A stretch of 7,657 bases of DNA, taken from NCBI GenBank assembly GCA_052031065.1, contig JBPEXY010000233.1, positions 1 to 7,657 of the forward strand, written 5' to 3'. A model generated the notes under the pieces. It searched no databases. It had not been told where the DNA came from and worked only from the letters and a program-made list of their open reading frames with translations. Source of the DNA: JBPEXY01 sp052031065. Its GTDB lineage: Bacteria; Pseudomonadota; Gammaproteobacteria; Immundisolibacterales; Immundisolibacteraceae. Below are positions 1 through 6,750 of this stretch, one piece after another; the first letter of the stretch is position 1, and every line of letters starts with the position of its first letter. Made by a program: the position numbers and the translations under genes.

Positions 1-1
1 C

Positions 2-814
2 GATGACGAGGAAAATACCAGCCGCATTGATAGCAATATGGCTACCCAAGTCGGTATTGGTACAACAGCCGCCACAGAACAAACCCTTCACCAAGCCATC
101 ACCAGCTACGGTGTGCTGTCAACCGGGCCGGAACAGCTCAGCCACATGCGCGCACGTTTTTCAGGATTGATCACCTCCGTCAAAGCCAGTATCGGAGATA
201 CCGTCAAAGCGGGTGACTTGCTAGCCGAAGTGGAATCCGATGCAAGCCTAAAGAAATATTCAGTGCGTGCGCCAATTTCAGGGACGGTTGTACAACGCCA
301 CGCCAACACCGGCGAAGTCACCAAGGATCAGGTGTTATTTTCCGTCGCGGATTTTGACACGCTATGGGCCGAACTGCGTATTTACCCAGCGCAACGGGAT
401 AACGTCTCTACAGGGCAAGCCGTCGAGATTGTCTCAGATAAACAAACCATTGCTGGCAAGATCAGCCATATCATTTCATCCCTTAATAAACCCTATCAGC
501 TCGCTCGCGTACAGCTGGATAACAGGCAGCTGGGGCTATCGCCTGGTTTACTGGTGGAGGGGCGCATTGTGATTGATGAATTTAAAGTGCCGTTAGCTGT
601 TGAAAAAGAGGCCGTGCAACAGCTCGGCGGACGTTCCGGTGTTTTTATTCAAGAGGAGGAGACTTACCACTTCGCCCCCTTAACGCTTGGCCGTGCCGAT
701 GAGCATTATGTCGAAGTACTGGGAGGTATTAACGCGAGCCAGCGCTATGTCAACCAAAATAGCTATCTGATCAAATCAGATATCGAAAAATCCGAAGCCG
801 AACACGAACACTAA
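2..814 (+). CDS. czcB: CzcB-like periplasmic adaptor of a heavy-metal RND efflux system, 5' end missing
   Basis: Membrane-fusion (HlyD/CzcB family) adaptor linking an inner-membrane RND pump to an outer-membrane channel. The frame is open from base 2 (Asp-Asp-Glu-Glu-Asn...), so the ATG at 38 is very probably internal and the true start and signal peptide lie upstream of the window. Visible parts: an N-terminal beta strand region; a first half-lipoyl motif around 167-241 (GLITSVKASIGDTVKAG); a second half-lipoyl motif around 254-300 (YSVRAPISGTVVQRH); then a beta-barrel region (VADFDTLWAELRIYP, about 341-385) and a membrane-proximal C-terminal region. The two lipoyl halves are separated by only about eight residues, so the long alpha-helical hairpin of many adaptors is absent. 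The C terminus is acidic and His-containing (EAEHEH), as are the first visible residues. It lies 10 bases upstream of czcA in one operon. Family assignment is firm; the metal is inferred from the neighbouring pump. Confidence 0.9.
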   Translation, partial: DDEENTSRIDSNMATQVGIGTTAATEQTLHQAITSYGVLSTGPEQLSHMRARFSGLITSVKASIGDTVKAGDLLAEVESDASLKKYSVRAPISGTVVQRHANTGEVTKDQVLFSVADFDTLWAELRIYPAQRDNVSTGQAVEIVSDKQTIAGKISHIISSLNKPYQLARVQLDNRQLGLSPGLLVEGRIVIDEFKVPLAVEKEAVQQLGGRSGVFIQEEETYHFAPLTLGRADEHYVEVLGGINASQRYVNQNSYLIKSDIEKSEAEHEH

Positions 815-818
815 GGGG
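813..818 (+). promoter_or_regulatory. Ribosome binding site of czcA, overlapping the czcB stop codon
   Basis: AAGGGG lies six bases before the ATG at 825 and shares its two A residues with the TAA stop of czcB. This fits translational coupling of adaptor and pump and supports the start chosen for czcA. Confidence 0.6.
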
Positions 819-824
819 CGTACC

Positions 825-3800
825 ATGATTGACTCTATACTGCGCCTTGCCATTGAGCGGCGCTATTTATTTCTCAGTTTAATATTCGTTGTGATCGGTA
901 TCGGCGTTTGGAGTTACCAAAAATTGCCGATTGATGCCGTGCCTGATATTACCAATGTGCAGGTACAAATTAACACGGCAGCACCCGGTTATTCGCCGTT
1001 AGAAGCAGAACAACGCATTACCTATCCGGTAGAAACCGCGTTATATGGGCTGCCCAAATTAGCTTACACCCGGTCACTATCGCGTTATGGTCTCTCACAA
1101 GTTACCGTCGTCTTTGAGGAAGGCACCGACATCTATGCTGCACGCAATTTGATTGATAATCGATTAGGTGCGATTCAAAGTGTGCTGCCACCAGGTATCG
1201 AGCCAGAGATGGGACCTATCTCAACCGGGCTGGGTGAAATTTTTATGTACACCGTGCAAGCATCGCCGGATGCCACCATGGCAAACGGCCAGCCCTATGA
1301 TGCGACAGCCTTGCGTGAGATTCAGGACTGGATCATCAAGCCCCAGTTGGCCCAGGTCAAAGGTGTCATTGAAATCAACAGCATTGGCGGTTTCAACAAG
1401 CAATACCACGTTACGCCCGACCCCAAAAAGCTGCTGTACTACCGCATCAGCATCGAAGAACTGGTCAATGCTCTGCAAGCCAATAATGATAATCGCGGCG
1501 CGGGATATATCGAGCGCAACGGGCAGCAATTACTTGTTCGTTCTCCCGGTCAATTGGGAACTGTTGAAGACATCGGCAATGTGATCATTACCGAGCACGA
1601 CAGCGTGCCAATAAAAATTCTAGATGTGGCCGACATTGGTATTGGCAAAGAGCTACGCTCTGGCGCTGCGACGCAAGACGGTAAGGAAACAGTACTGGGC
1701 ACGGCGATGATGCTGATCGGTGCTAACTCCCGCACCGTGGCGCGCGATGTCGCCAACAAACTCGAAGCCGTACAAGACTCATTACCCGATGGTGTCAGCG
1801 CGGAGCCGGTCTATGACCGAACCCGTCTGGTGGACAAGGCCATTGCTACTGTTGCCAAAAACCTGCTTGAAGGCGCACTGCTGGTGATTGTCGTGCTGTT
1901 TACTCTACTTGGCAATTTTAGGGCGGCACTCATTACCGCTGCGGTCATTCCACTTTCCATGCTAGCCACCATGACCGGCATGGTACGCACAGGGGTTTCC
2001 GCTAACCTGATGAGTCTGGGTGCACTGGATTTCGGCCTCATTGTCGATGGCGCTGTCATCATTGTCGAAAATGCAGTGCGGCGTTTGGCAGAAGCACAAC
2101 ACAATGGCAACCAACAAACATTGCGCGAGCGTCTGGATACGGTATATGCAGCCACAGCTGAAGTCATCCGGCCCAGTTTATTCGGCGTGGCGATCATTAC
2201 CGTTGTCTATATCCCCATTTTCTCTCTTACCGGTGTTGAAGGAAAAATGTTCCATCCGATGGCAGCCACGGTGGTGATGGCATTGCTGTCGGCGATGGTG
2301 TTTTCTCTGACGATTGTGCCTGCCGCTGTCGCTGTTTTCCTACGCGGCAAGATCAGCGAAAAAGAAAGCGTGGTGATAACCAAGACTAAATCCTTTTATA
2401 AACCACTCTTACTGCTGGCGCTTAAATTTCGCTGGGTAGTCGTCAGCTTTGCTGCGCTACTAATCGCGGGGTGTATCTGGTTGGCGACTACGCTGGGTTC
2501 AGAATTTGTCCCACAGTTAAACGAAGGGGATATTGCGCTACACGCCATGCGAATTCCAGGCACAGGGTTAGAGCAGGCGGTAGAGATGCAGGAAATTCTT
2601 GAACAGCGCATCAAATCTTTCCCGGAAGTTGATAAGGTGTTTGCACGCATTGGCACGGCAGAAGTCGCCACCGACCCTATGCCACCCAATGTTGCCGATA
2701 ACTTCGTGATATTAAAGCCGCGCAATGAATGGCCTAATCCTGATAAAACCAAGGATGAGCTGGTCACTGAAATGGAAACCGCACTCGAAGAACTGCCCGG
2801 TAATAACTACGAGTTTACCCAACCGATACAAATGCGCTTTAACGAGCTGATATCCGGTGTACGTGCAGATCTCGGCATTAAAGTCTTTGGCGACGACCTC
2901 GATCAACTGGTATTGACGGCTAACGATATACTCAAGGCAATCAACCAGGTGCCGGGAGCCGCAGATGCTCGTGTTGAGCAAGTCACTGGCCTACCGACCT
3001 TGTCGATAATTCCCAAACGTACCGCCCTGGGTCGATACGGGTTAAATGTGGTGGAACTGCAAGACTGGGTCTCTGCGGCAATTGGTGGTGAATCGGCAGG
3101 CTTATTGTACGAAGGTGACCGGCGCTTTGAGTTGATTGTTCGCTTACCTGAAACGCTACGCCGCGATATCGACCGTCTCTCGTTTTTGCCCGTACCTCTG
3201 CCCAATGGCGACTACATCCCTCTGGAGGAAGTCGCTACATTAGATATTTCACCGGGGCCAGCACAAATCAGCCGCGAAAACGGGAAACGTCGGGTAGTAG
3301 TGACTGCCAATGTTAGAGGTCGTGACCTCGGCAGCTTTGTTACCGAAGTCAAAGCACGCATTAACAACGACGTTGATATACCACCGGGTTACTGGATCAA
3401 TTACGGCGGTACCTTTGAGCAATTGGAGTCTGCCAGCCAACGCTTAGCCCTCGTGGTACCCATCACCCTGCTTATTATTATTGGTTTATTGGTGATGGCC
3501 TTTGGCTCACTCAAAGATGCGCTAATTATTTTTACCGGCGTCCCTTTGGCGCTAACCGGTGGGGTTCTCTCTCTATGGTTGCGGGATATGCCACTGTCGA
3601 TTTCGGCAGGCGTTGGTTTTATTGCCCTATCTGGAGTCGCCGTGCTCAACGGTTTAGTGATGCTGGCCTTTATTCGTGATCTCTGGCATGAAAAAGGTGA
3701 TCTTCTGACATCAGTTGTTGATGGTGCATTAATTAGATTGCGTCCAGTATTAATGACCGCACTGGTTGCCAGCCTCGGTTTCGTACCCATGGCACTCAAT

Positions 3801-3947
3801 ACGGGAACTGGCGCTGAAGTGCAGCGACCTCTGGCAACTGTTGTGATAGGGGGAATTATTTCGTCGACACTGCTAACACTTTTTGTCTTGCCCGTGCTGT
3901 ACCACTGGGTACATCGTCATAGCAAGCAAGGTGTCGAAGCCGGATAA
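825..3947 (+). CDS. czcA: CzcA-like heavy-metal efflux RND pump (HME-RND family), complete
   Basis: Inner-membrane proton-driven RND pump exporting metal ions through a CzcCBA-type complex. Its 1040 residues are close to the usual length (Cupriavidus CzcA is about 1060). A first membrane helix (about residues 13-30) precedes a large periplasmic domain, then a helix block (about 340-510), a second periplasmic domain, and a final helix block (about 865-1030), the normal RND duplication. The TM4 signature DFGLIVDGAVIIVEN spans residues 402-416, placing Asp402, Asp408 and Glu415 at the positions known to be needed for proton coupling in Cupriavidus CzcA. Substrate: the motifs ATDPMPPN and RFNELISG resemble the divalent-cation (Co/Zn/Cd, CzcA-like) branch. 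At least two of the three copper-binding Met residues of CusA appear replaced (Met623 by Val, Met672 by Glu, alignment by eye), so Cu/Ag export is unlikely. The exact metal (Zn, Cd, Co or Ni) cannot be decided here. It is the last gene of the operon and is followed by a terminator. Confidence 0.96.
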   Translation: MIDSILRLAIERRYLFLSLIFVVIGIGVWSYQKLPIDAVPDITNVQVQINTAAPGYSPLEAEQRITYPVETALYGLPKLAYTRSLSRYGLSQVTVVFEEGTDIYAARNLIDNRLGAIQSVLPPGIEPEMGPISTGLGEIFMYTVQASPDATMANGQPYDATALREIQDWIIKPQLAQVKGVIEINSIGGFNKQYHVTPDPKKLLYYRISIEELVNALQANNDNRGAGYIERNGQQLLVRSPGQLGTVEDIGNVIITEHDSVPIKILDVADIGIGKELRSGAATQDGKETVLGTAMMLIGANSRTVARDVANKLEAVQDSLPDGVSAEPVYDRTRLVDKAIATVAKNLLEGALLVIVVLFTLLGNFRAALITAAVIPLSMLATMTGMVRTGVSANLMSLGALDFGLIVDGAVIIVENAVRRLAEAQHNGNQQTLRERLDTVYAATAEVIRPSLFGVAIITVVYIPIFSLTGVEGKMFHPMAATVVMALLSAMVFSLTIVPAAVAVFLRGKISEKESVVITKTKSFYKPLLLLALKFRWVVVSFAALLIAGCIWLATTLGSEFVPQLNEGDIALHAMRIPGTGLEQAVEMQEILEQRIKSFPEVDKVFARIGTAEVATDPMPPNVADNFVILKPRNEWPNPDKTKDELVTEMETALEELPGNNYEFTQPIQMRFNELISGVRADLGIKVFGDDLDQLVLTANDILKAINQVPGAADARVEQVTGLPTLSIIPKRTALGRYGLNVVELQDWVSAAIGGESAGLLYEGDRRFELIVRLPETLRRDIDRLSFLPVPLPNGDYIPLEEVATLDISPGPAQISRENGKRRVVVTANVRGRDLGSFVTEVKARINNDVDIPPGYWINYGGTFEQLESASQRLALVVPITLLIIIGLLVMAFGSLKDALIIFTGVPLALTGGVLSLWLRDMPLSISAGVGFIALSGVAVLNGLVMLAFIRDLWHEKGDLLTSVVDGALIRLRPVLMTALVASLGFVPMALNTGTGAEVQRPLATVVIGGIISSTLLTLFVLPVLYHWVHRHSKQGVEAG

Positions 3948-3954
3948 ACTTGAG

Positions 3955-3990
3955 AGCACACCCTCCTTTTTGAGGGTGTGCTAATTTTCT
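3955..3990 (+). terminator. Rho-independent terminator after czcA
   Basis: A perfect 11-bp stem (AGCACACCCTC at 3955-3965 with GAGGGTGTGCT at 3972-3982) has a six-base loop CTTTTT and is followed by AATTTTCT. It begins 8 bases after the czcA stop. The 3' T tract is short but the stem is strong and GC-rich. The stem is symmetrical, so it could also hinder transcription arriving from the opposite strand. Confidence 0.85.
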
Positions 3991-4000
3991 CGTTGGCCCA

Positions 4001-4030
4001 AAAATCTATAGGGAGCTGTAAATGTCTCCC
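4001..4030 (-). terminator. Possible weak terminator after the ATPase remnant
   Basis: On the minus strand, directly after the TAG stop of the ATPase fragment, GGGAG (4030-4026) can pair with CTCCC (4015-4011) across a ten-base loop. A run of T residues (ATTTTT) follows about six bases later. The five-bp stem is short and the T run is displaced, so this is only a candidate. Confidence 0.3.
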
Positions 4031-4612
4031 CTACTTCGTCGACCCCAAACCATCAGCAACAGTAAACACCGCTTCCAACTCGGAGCAATGCTGAGACTTC
4101 ATAATTTCAGCACGTTGCTGCTTCTCGTGCTTTTCAGTCATGGCTAGTGCCAAGGCTAGCGGGGGCGGCACGTTTCGGAACAAGCATTGCAGCTTATCCG
4201 ATAGCACGACGCCCTCAGTATAATTGCCAGGCTCTTTTCTTGCCGCACGAAGCATACCCTTTTGCTCCTCGGTCAGGTCTTTAAAGCGTGAGATTTGTTC
4301 AATCTCTTCCTTGGGACAAACCATCGCTATCCACCACTCGAACATACTGAGTAGTTTTTTGGCAGCGTCGGGAAAGTCTTCCAGATTCTGGGTAGCCAAC
4401 CATAACCAGGCGCCCAACTTGCGCCACATTTTCACGATCTTAACCAGGAAAATGGCTAACAAGGGGTTCGTCGTAATCAAGTGCGCTTCATCACCTAGCA
4501 CGAAGGTCGAATCAATCGGGGTCTGGTCTTGCAATGCCACATTTCGGAATAATTGGGTTTGGACATCAATTATTAAGCGATGGTTTGTGCGGCGTGATGG
4601 TGCCTGGACCAT
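4031..4612 (-). pseudogene. C-terminal remnant of an ICE conjugative-transfer ATPase (TraC/VirB4-like, PFL_4706 type)
   Basis: The intact protein would be the cytoplasmic VirB4/TraC-like ATPase that powers a mating-pair type IV secretion system of integrative conjugative elements. Only the last ~190 residues remain. Visible are the Walker B-type DEAH (coding bases 4492-4481), the run TNPLLAIFLVKIVKMWRKLG, the ATQN motif, DFPDAAKKLL, KEPGNYTEGVVLSDKL, FRNVPPPLALALAMTEKHEK and a tail CSELEAVFTVADGL. These match my memory of the PFL_4706-type ICE ATPase family (TIGR03744), whose members are several times longer. The Walker A region and everything N-terminal are missing, so the piece cannot act as an ATPase. 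The reading frame continues upstream to an ATG at 4645, but beyond about 4600 it overlaps the GNAT gene in another frame and no longer looks like the family. The stop at 4031 seems to be the natural C terminus. The remnant converges with czcA. Confidence 0.85.
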
Positions 4613-5073
4613 TGACCTACTGAAACATGATAGGTCGTAAAGCACCGACCTGCTAGCTCTGTTTTATGAACTTTGGTGGCTATTTTATTTAGTGCCCTGT
4701 ATTCAGGTCTGCTTTCGAGCAGATGGAATAATATTTCTTTATGGCCTAATTCTTTAGCCCAGCGCATGAGGATTTTGAAAATTGATATACCAAAACCCCA
4801 GAATTTTTGTGAGATAACAATCGCAAGTTCAAAGCCATTATCATCTGGCTGAATTCCGCACCAACCGGCCAGCGCTCCGTCTATAAACACTGCTCGAATG
4901 CGACAACCCTGTATCGAATCAGTTTTAATTTTATCTTCCATCCACGCTTGAATGCTGGTGGTATCAAAATACGGGTGATCAATTAAATGCGTCCTTAGAG
5001 CGTCTTCATTAACGACGACCATGAATTTTTCTGGGTTCACCTGGTTTAAACACAGGAATTCGATTTCATTCAT
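4573..5073 (-). CDS. GNAT-family N-acetyltransferase with a probably altered C-terminal tail
   Basis: Acetyl-CoA-dependent acyltransferase of the GNAT fold, substrate unknown. The 166-residue frame starts at ATG 5073. Useful landmarks: HPYFDTTSIQAWMEDKI (33-49), AGWCGIQPDDNGFELAIVIS (69-88), the acetyl-CoA loop region KFWGFG (90-95; Lys where Gln/Arg is usual), and an amphipathic stretch MRWAKELGHKEILFHLLESRPEY. Similar proteins that I recall from chromosomal-integron cassettes end shortly after the TTYxxSV motif (here 146-152). The final residues WSRHHHAAQTIA (155-166) therefore look like readthrough into foreign DNA: they are encoded by bases that enter the ATPase remnant in another frame. 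No Shine-Dalgarno sequence is visible; the leader is only 17 bases from a GTTAAAA core-like motif. It is codirectional with the second GNAT gene upstream. Enzyme fold likely intact; activity uncertain. Confidence 0.85.
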   Translation of the reverse strand: MNEIEFLCLNQVNPEKFMVVVNEDALRTHLIDHPYFDTTSIQAWMEDKIKTDSIQGCRIRAVFIDGALAGWCGIQPDDNGFELAIVISQKFWGFGISIFKILMRWAKELGHKEILFHLLESRPEYRALNKIATKVHKTELAGRCFTTYHVSVGQWSRHHHAAQTIA

Positions 5074-5083
5074 GTCGGGATGC

Positions 5084-5174
5084 TTTTAACGCCGGGAGCA
5101 CCGGCAAACAGGGAGCCGCGAAGTGTCGGAAAGTTTGTCCGAATGCAGCCCCCTGGTAGACGCGCCGGATTTAC
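5084..5174 (-). repeat. Structured spacer between two GNAT genes, possible divergent cassette recombination site
   Basis: The spacer has nested inverted repeats. Outer arms are CCGGC (5101-5105) and GCCGG (5164-5168). Middle arms are 5109-5119 and 5145-5155: 9 of 11 pairs on the plus strand, and all 11 on the minus strand if two G-T wobbles count. Inner arms are TCGGA (5126-5130) and TCCGA (5138-5142) around a seven-base loop. On the minus strand it ends in GTTAAAAGC (5090-5082), 9 bases before the GNAT ATG, like the short leader of an integron cassette. The GTTRRRY core consensus is missed at the last base and no matching RYYYAAC box is seen beside the GNAT stop, so a classical attC is not demonstrated. 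Alternatives are an RNA hairpin or attenuator between the two genes, or the remnant of a mobile-element end. Confidence 0.4.
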
Positions 5175-5609
5175 CTAGAGAATCCATTCCAAAACGGTAC
5201 CATCACCGGGATGATCGATCTCGCCAACTGGATTAAAACCAAGCTTTCTTAACACCTGGTGAGAAGCATTCGGAGCTACTAAAGTTTGCGCAATGACGCT
5301 AATTTCCTGTTGTTCTTTCTTTGCAATTTCGATCAACTTTCTTGCCATTTCTGTAGCAAAGCCACGACCTTCTTGGTTTGGGAAAGTGAAGTAAGCAATT
5401 TCTACTTGGCCGTCTTTGGGAAGAGATTTAAAACTGCAAATTCCAATCGATTTGTTATCGACCGTTCCGAGGTAGCTAATCCAGGGTCTTTGAAACCCCA
5501 CGCTCTCATAGAAATTGAATGTTTCTGTTAAAACTTCCTCTGTGCCGTTGATAATTGCTATTCCAGGTTTGTCGGGGCTTCCATCTCTATTAATTGATAT
5601 GAGTTCCAT
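5175..5609 (-). CDS. GNAT-family N-acetyltransferase (144 aa)
   Basis: A second acetyltransferase, clearly different in sequence from its neighbour. From the ATG at 5609 it has 144 residues, normal for a one-domain GNAT. Landmarks: FYESVGFQRPWISYLG (33-48), the beta-4 strand VEIAYFTFP (69-77), the acetyl-CoA pyrophosphate loop EGRGFATEMA (80-89), the helix-strand region KLIEIAKKEQQEISVIAQT, and a typical motif B, NASHQVLRKLGF (114-125), followed by DGTVLEWIL at the end. The pattern is closest to the RimJ/RimL-like group; the substrate (protein N terminus, antibiotic or small amine) is unknown. The frame is open upstream to a TTG at 5678, but ATG 5609 fits the start of the fold. A GTG at 5618, four bases after AAAGGG, is an alternative. 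Its stop (TAG at 5177-5175) abuts the structured spacer. The base composition is visibly AT-richer than that of the genes to the right. Confidence 0.9.
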   Translation of the reverse strand: MELISINRDGSPDKPGIAIINGTEEVLTETFNFYESVGFQRPWISYLGTVDNKSIGICSFKSLPKDGQVEIAYFTFPNQEGRGFATEMARKLIEIAKKEQQEISVIAQTLVAPNASHQVLRKLGFNPVGEIDHPGDGTVLEWIL

Positions 5610-5723
5610 CTGTGTCACAAGGCCCTTTAATAGAAAATATACTGAATGACTGCTCACACTAGCCGTCAAATTCAGCAAAGTCCCTAAAAAGATCTAATTA
5701 TCGTTTACGGTCTAAAACTAGCG

Positions 5724-5788
5724 GTTTAACAATTGGTTATGTCTTTGGTTCATTAAATGGATGCTGGCCCAATTTAGCTTGGTTAGGT
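5724..5788 (-). repeat. Pair of integron-core-like heptamers, possible attC remnant
   Basis: GTTTAAC (5724-5730) and GTTAGGT (5782-5788) fit RYYYAAC and GTTRRRY respectively, 65 bases end to end, within the size range of attC sites. AATTGG (5731-5736) and CCAATT (5769-5774) form an inner inverted repeat. The geometry is off: the left arm touches its core box but the right arm is seven bases away, whereas true attC sites have similar short spacers on both sides. It lies upstream of the second GNAT gene, where a preceding cassette's site would be expected. Chance matches to such degenerate heptamers are common, so confidence is low. Confidence 0.2.
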
Positions 5789-5929
5789 GATCGACCGCAA
5801 GCCGAAGGGTTTGCTTGGGGAAAAGGTTCCACGGATGTCTGTGGGTACTGTTTTTCGTTATTGGCCTCCATTATTTAGTGGTTGTACGGCAACCCCCGGA
5901 ACCGGTTAAATGGGTATTCCTGCTGACTT

Positions 5930-5934
5930 CAGGA
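5930..5934 (+). promoter_or_regulatory. Probable ribosome binding site of the HAD gene
   Basis: AGGAG lies about ten to eleven bases before the ATG at 5946. The ATG at 5910 has no comparable purine-rich motif upstream. This, together with the HAD nucleophile motif starting right after residue 6, favours 5946 as the start. Confidence 0.45.
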
Positions 5935-5945
5935 GTGGTGACGGG

Positions 5946-6749
5946 ATGGAAGCATTGCTGATTGATCTGGACGGTGTGCTCTATGAGGGCGATAAGGCGG
6001 TCAATGGCGGGGCTGAGGCGGTAGCCTGGCTGCAGCAAGAGAGTATCCCGTTTCGGTTTGTGACCAACACCAGTTCTCGGCCTCGCCAAAACATTGTTGA
6101 GAAGTTGGCCGCGATGGGGGTTAGTGTGACTGTGGAGCAGCTGTTTACGCCGCCGGTGGCTGCAAGGCAGTGGCTGGTTGATCAACAGGTTGCATCGGTC
6201 GCGCTGTTTGTGCCGGTCGCGACGGCCACCGAGTTTGTTGGTTTGCCGGTGGTTGATAGCTCTCTGGCCACTGGGGTTGATGCGGTGGTGCTTGGCGACC
6301 TCGGGCAGGGGTGGAGTTTTGAGCGTTTGAACCAGGCGTTTCGGTTGATGATGAGCAGCCCCGATACGCAGTTGGTAGCTCTGGGGTTGACCCGCTACTG
6401 GGCCGTTGATGATGGCCTGCAGCTTGATGTGGGACCCTTTGTTAAAGCGCTGGAACACGCCACTGGAAAAACGGCGGTGGTGATGGGCAAACCTTCGGCT
6501 GAGTTTTTTCATGCGGCCATACAGCAACTCACTGCGGGACAGAAGCCACTGAACCCGGCTCAGGTGGTGATGGTTGGCGATGATATTGTGGGTGATGTTG
6601 GCGGCGCACAGCAGGCGGGAATGCATGGGGTGCTGGTTAAAACCGGCAAGTTTCGCGCCCAGGACCTGGACGGTGAGGTAAACCCGGATAGTGTGCTCGA
6701 ATCGATTGCTGAACTCCCGCAATGGTGGATGCATACCAAGCACGGCTAG
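5946..6749 (+). CDS. HAD-superfamily subclass IIA phosphatase (LHPP/HDHD2-like)
   Basis: Cytoplasmic Mg-dependent phosphatase of the haloacid dehalogenase fold. Starting at ATG 5946 it has 267 residues, near the 250-265 usual for the group. All four HAD motifs are present: motif I DLDGVLYEG with nucleophile Asp7 and acid/base Asp9; motif II VTNTSS (Thr40); motif III Lys182 in GKPSAEFF; motif IV VGDDIVGDVGGAQQAGM with Asp212, Asp213 and Asp217. The region between motifs II and III (about 65-175) is the C2-type cap typical of subclass IIA. The pattern, including RYWAVDDGLQLDVGPFVKALEHATG, resembles the TIGR01458 group related to animal LHPP and HDHD2; the physiological substrate of bacterial members is not established. 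NagD-like nucleotide or sugar phosphatases are the nearest alternative. An in-frame ATG at 5910 would add 12 residues (MGIPADFRSGDG) unlike the family. The next gene starts one base after its stop, suggesting an operon. Confidence 0.93.
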   Translation: MEALLIDLDGVLYEGDKAVNGGAEAVAWLQQESIPFRFVTNTSSRPRQNIVEKLAAMGVSVTVEQLFTPPVAARQWLVDQQVASVALFVPVATATEFVGLPVVDSSLATGVDAVVLGDLGQGWSFERLNQAFRLMMSSPDTQLVALGLTRYWAVDDGLQLDVGPFVKALEHATGKTAVVMGKPSAEFFHAAIQQLTAGQKPLNPAQVVMVGDDIVGDVGGAQQAGMHGVLVKTGKFRAQDLDGEVNPDSVLESIAELPQWWMHTKHG

Positions 6750-6750
6750 C

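Larger units (their letters stand above)
5610..5945. other. Intergenic region between divergent GNAT and HAD genes
   Basis: This stretch of about 335 bases must contain the start signals for the GNAT gene (minus) and the HAD gene (plus), but I see no convincing sigma-70 promoter. It is AT-rich on the left (5640-5760) and becomes GC-rich towards 5890. Only short open frames exist. Two 7-mers matching the integron core consensus lie at 5724-5730 and 5782-5788 (separate entry). A 24-codon frame at 5835-5909 stops directly before the ATG at 5910 but resembles no protein I know. Confidence 0.5.

Noticed and set aside
38..40. ATG at 38 as the true start of the adaptor gene
   Set aside because: The frame is open to the left edge with residues typical of the acidic N-terminal region of CzcB proteins, and no signal peptide follows this ATG. 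The start must be upstream.
825..3947. Assignment of the pump as a CusA-type copper/silver exporter
   Set aside because: The TM4 signature is the CzcA-like DFGxxVDGAV form and at least two of the methionines used by CusA for copper appear replaced; the divalent-cation branch fits better.
4224..4640. A 138-codon plus-strand frame opposite the ATPase remnant
   Set aside because: The minus strand shows clear conserved motifs of the conjugative ATPase family; the plus-strand frame shows none.
5630..5670. TTGACG and TATATT on the minus strand upstream of the second GNAT gene as a sigma-70 promoter
   Set aside because: The spacing is about 22 bases, well outside the 16-18 optimum.
5835..5909. A 24-codon frame preceded by AAAAGG and ending right before ATG 5910
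   Set aside because: It has no recognisable sequence, and the HAD gene more likely starts at 5946, so the apparent stop-start coupling probably means nothing.
5871..6743. A 290-codon open frame on the minus strand opposite the HAD gene
   Set aside because: It is rich in His, Arg, Gln and Asn without any domain pattern, and the plus strand carries a complete HAD enzyme with all catalytic motifs. It is an antisense shadow of GC-biased coding DNA.
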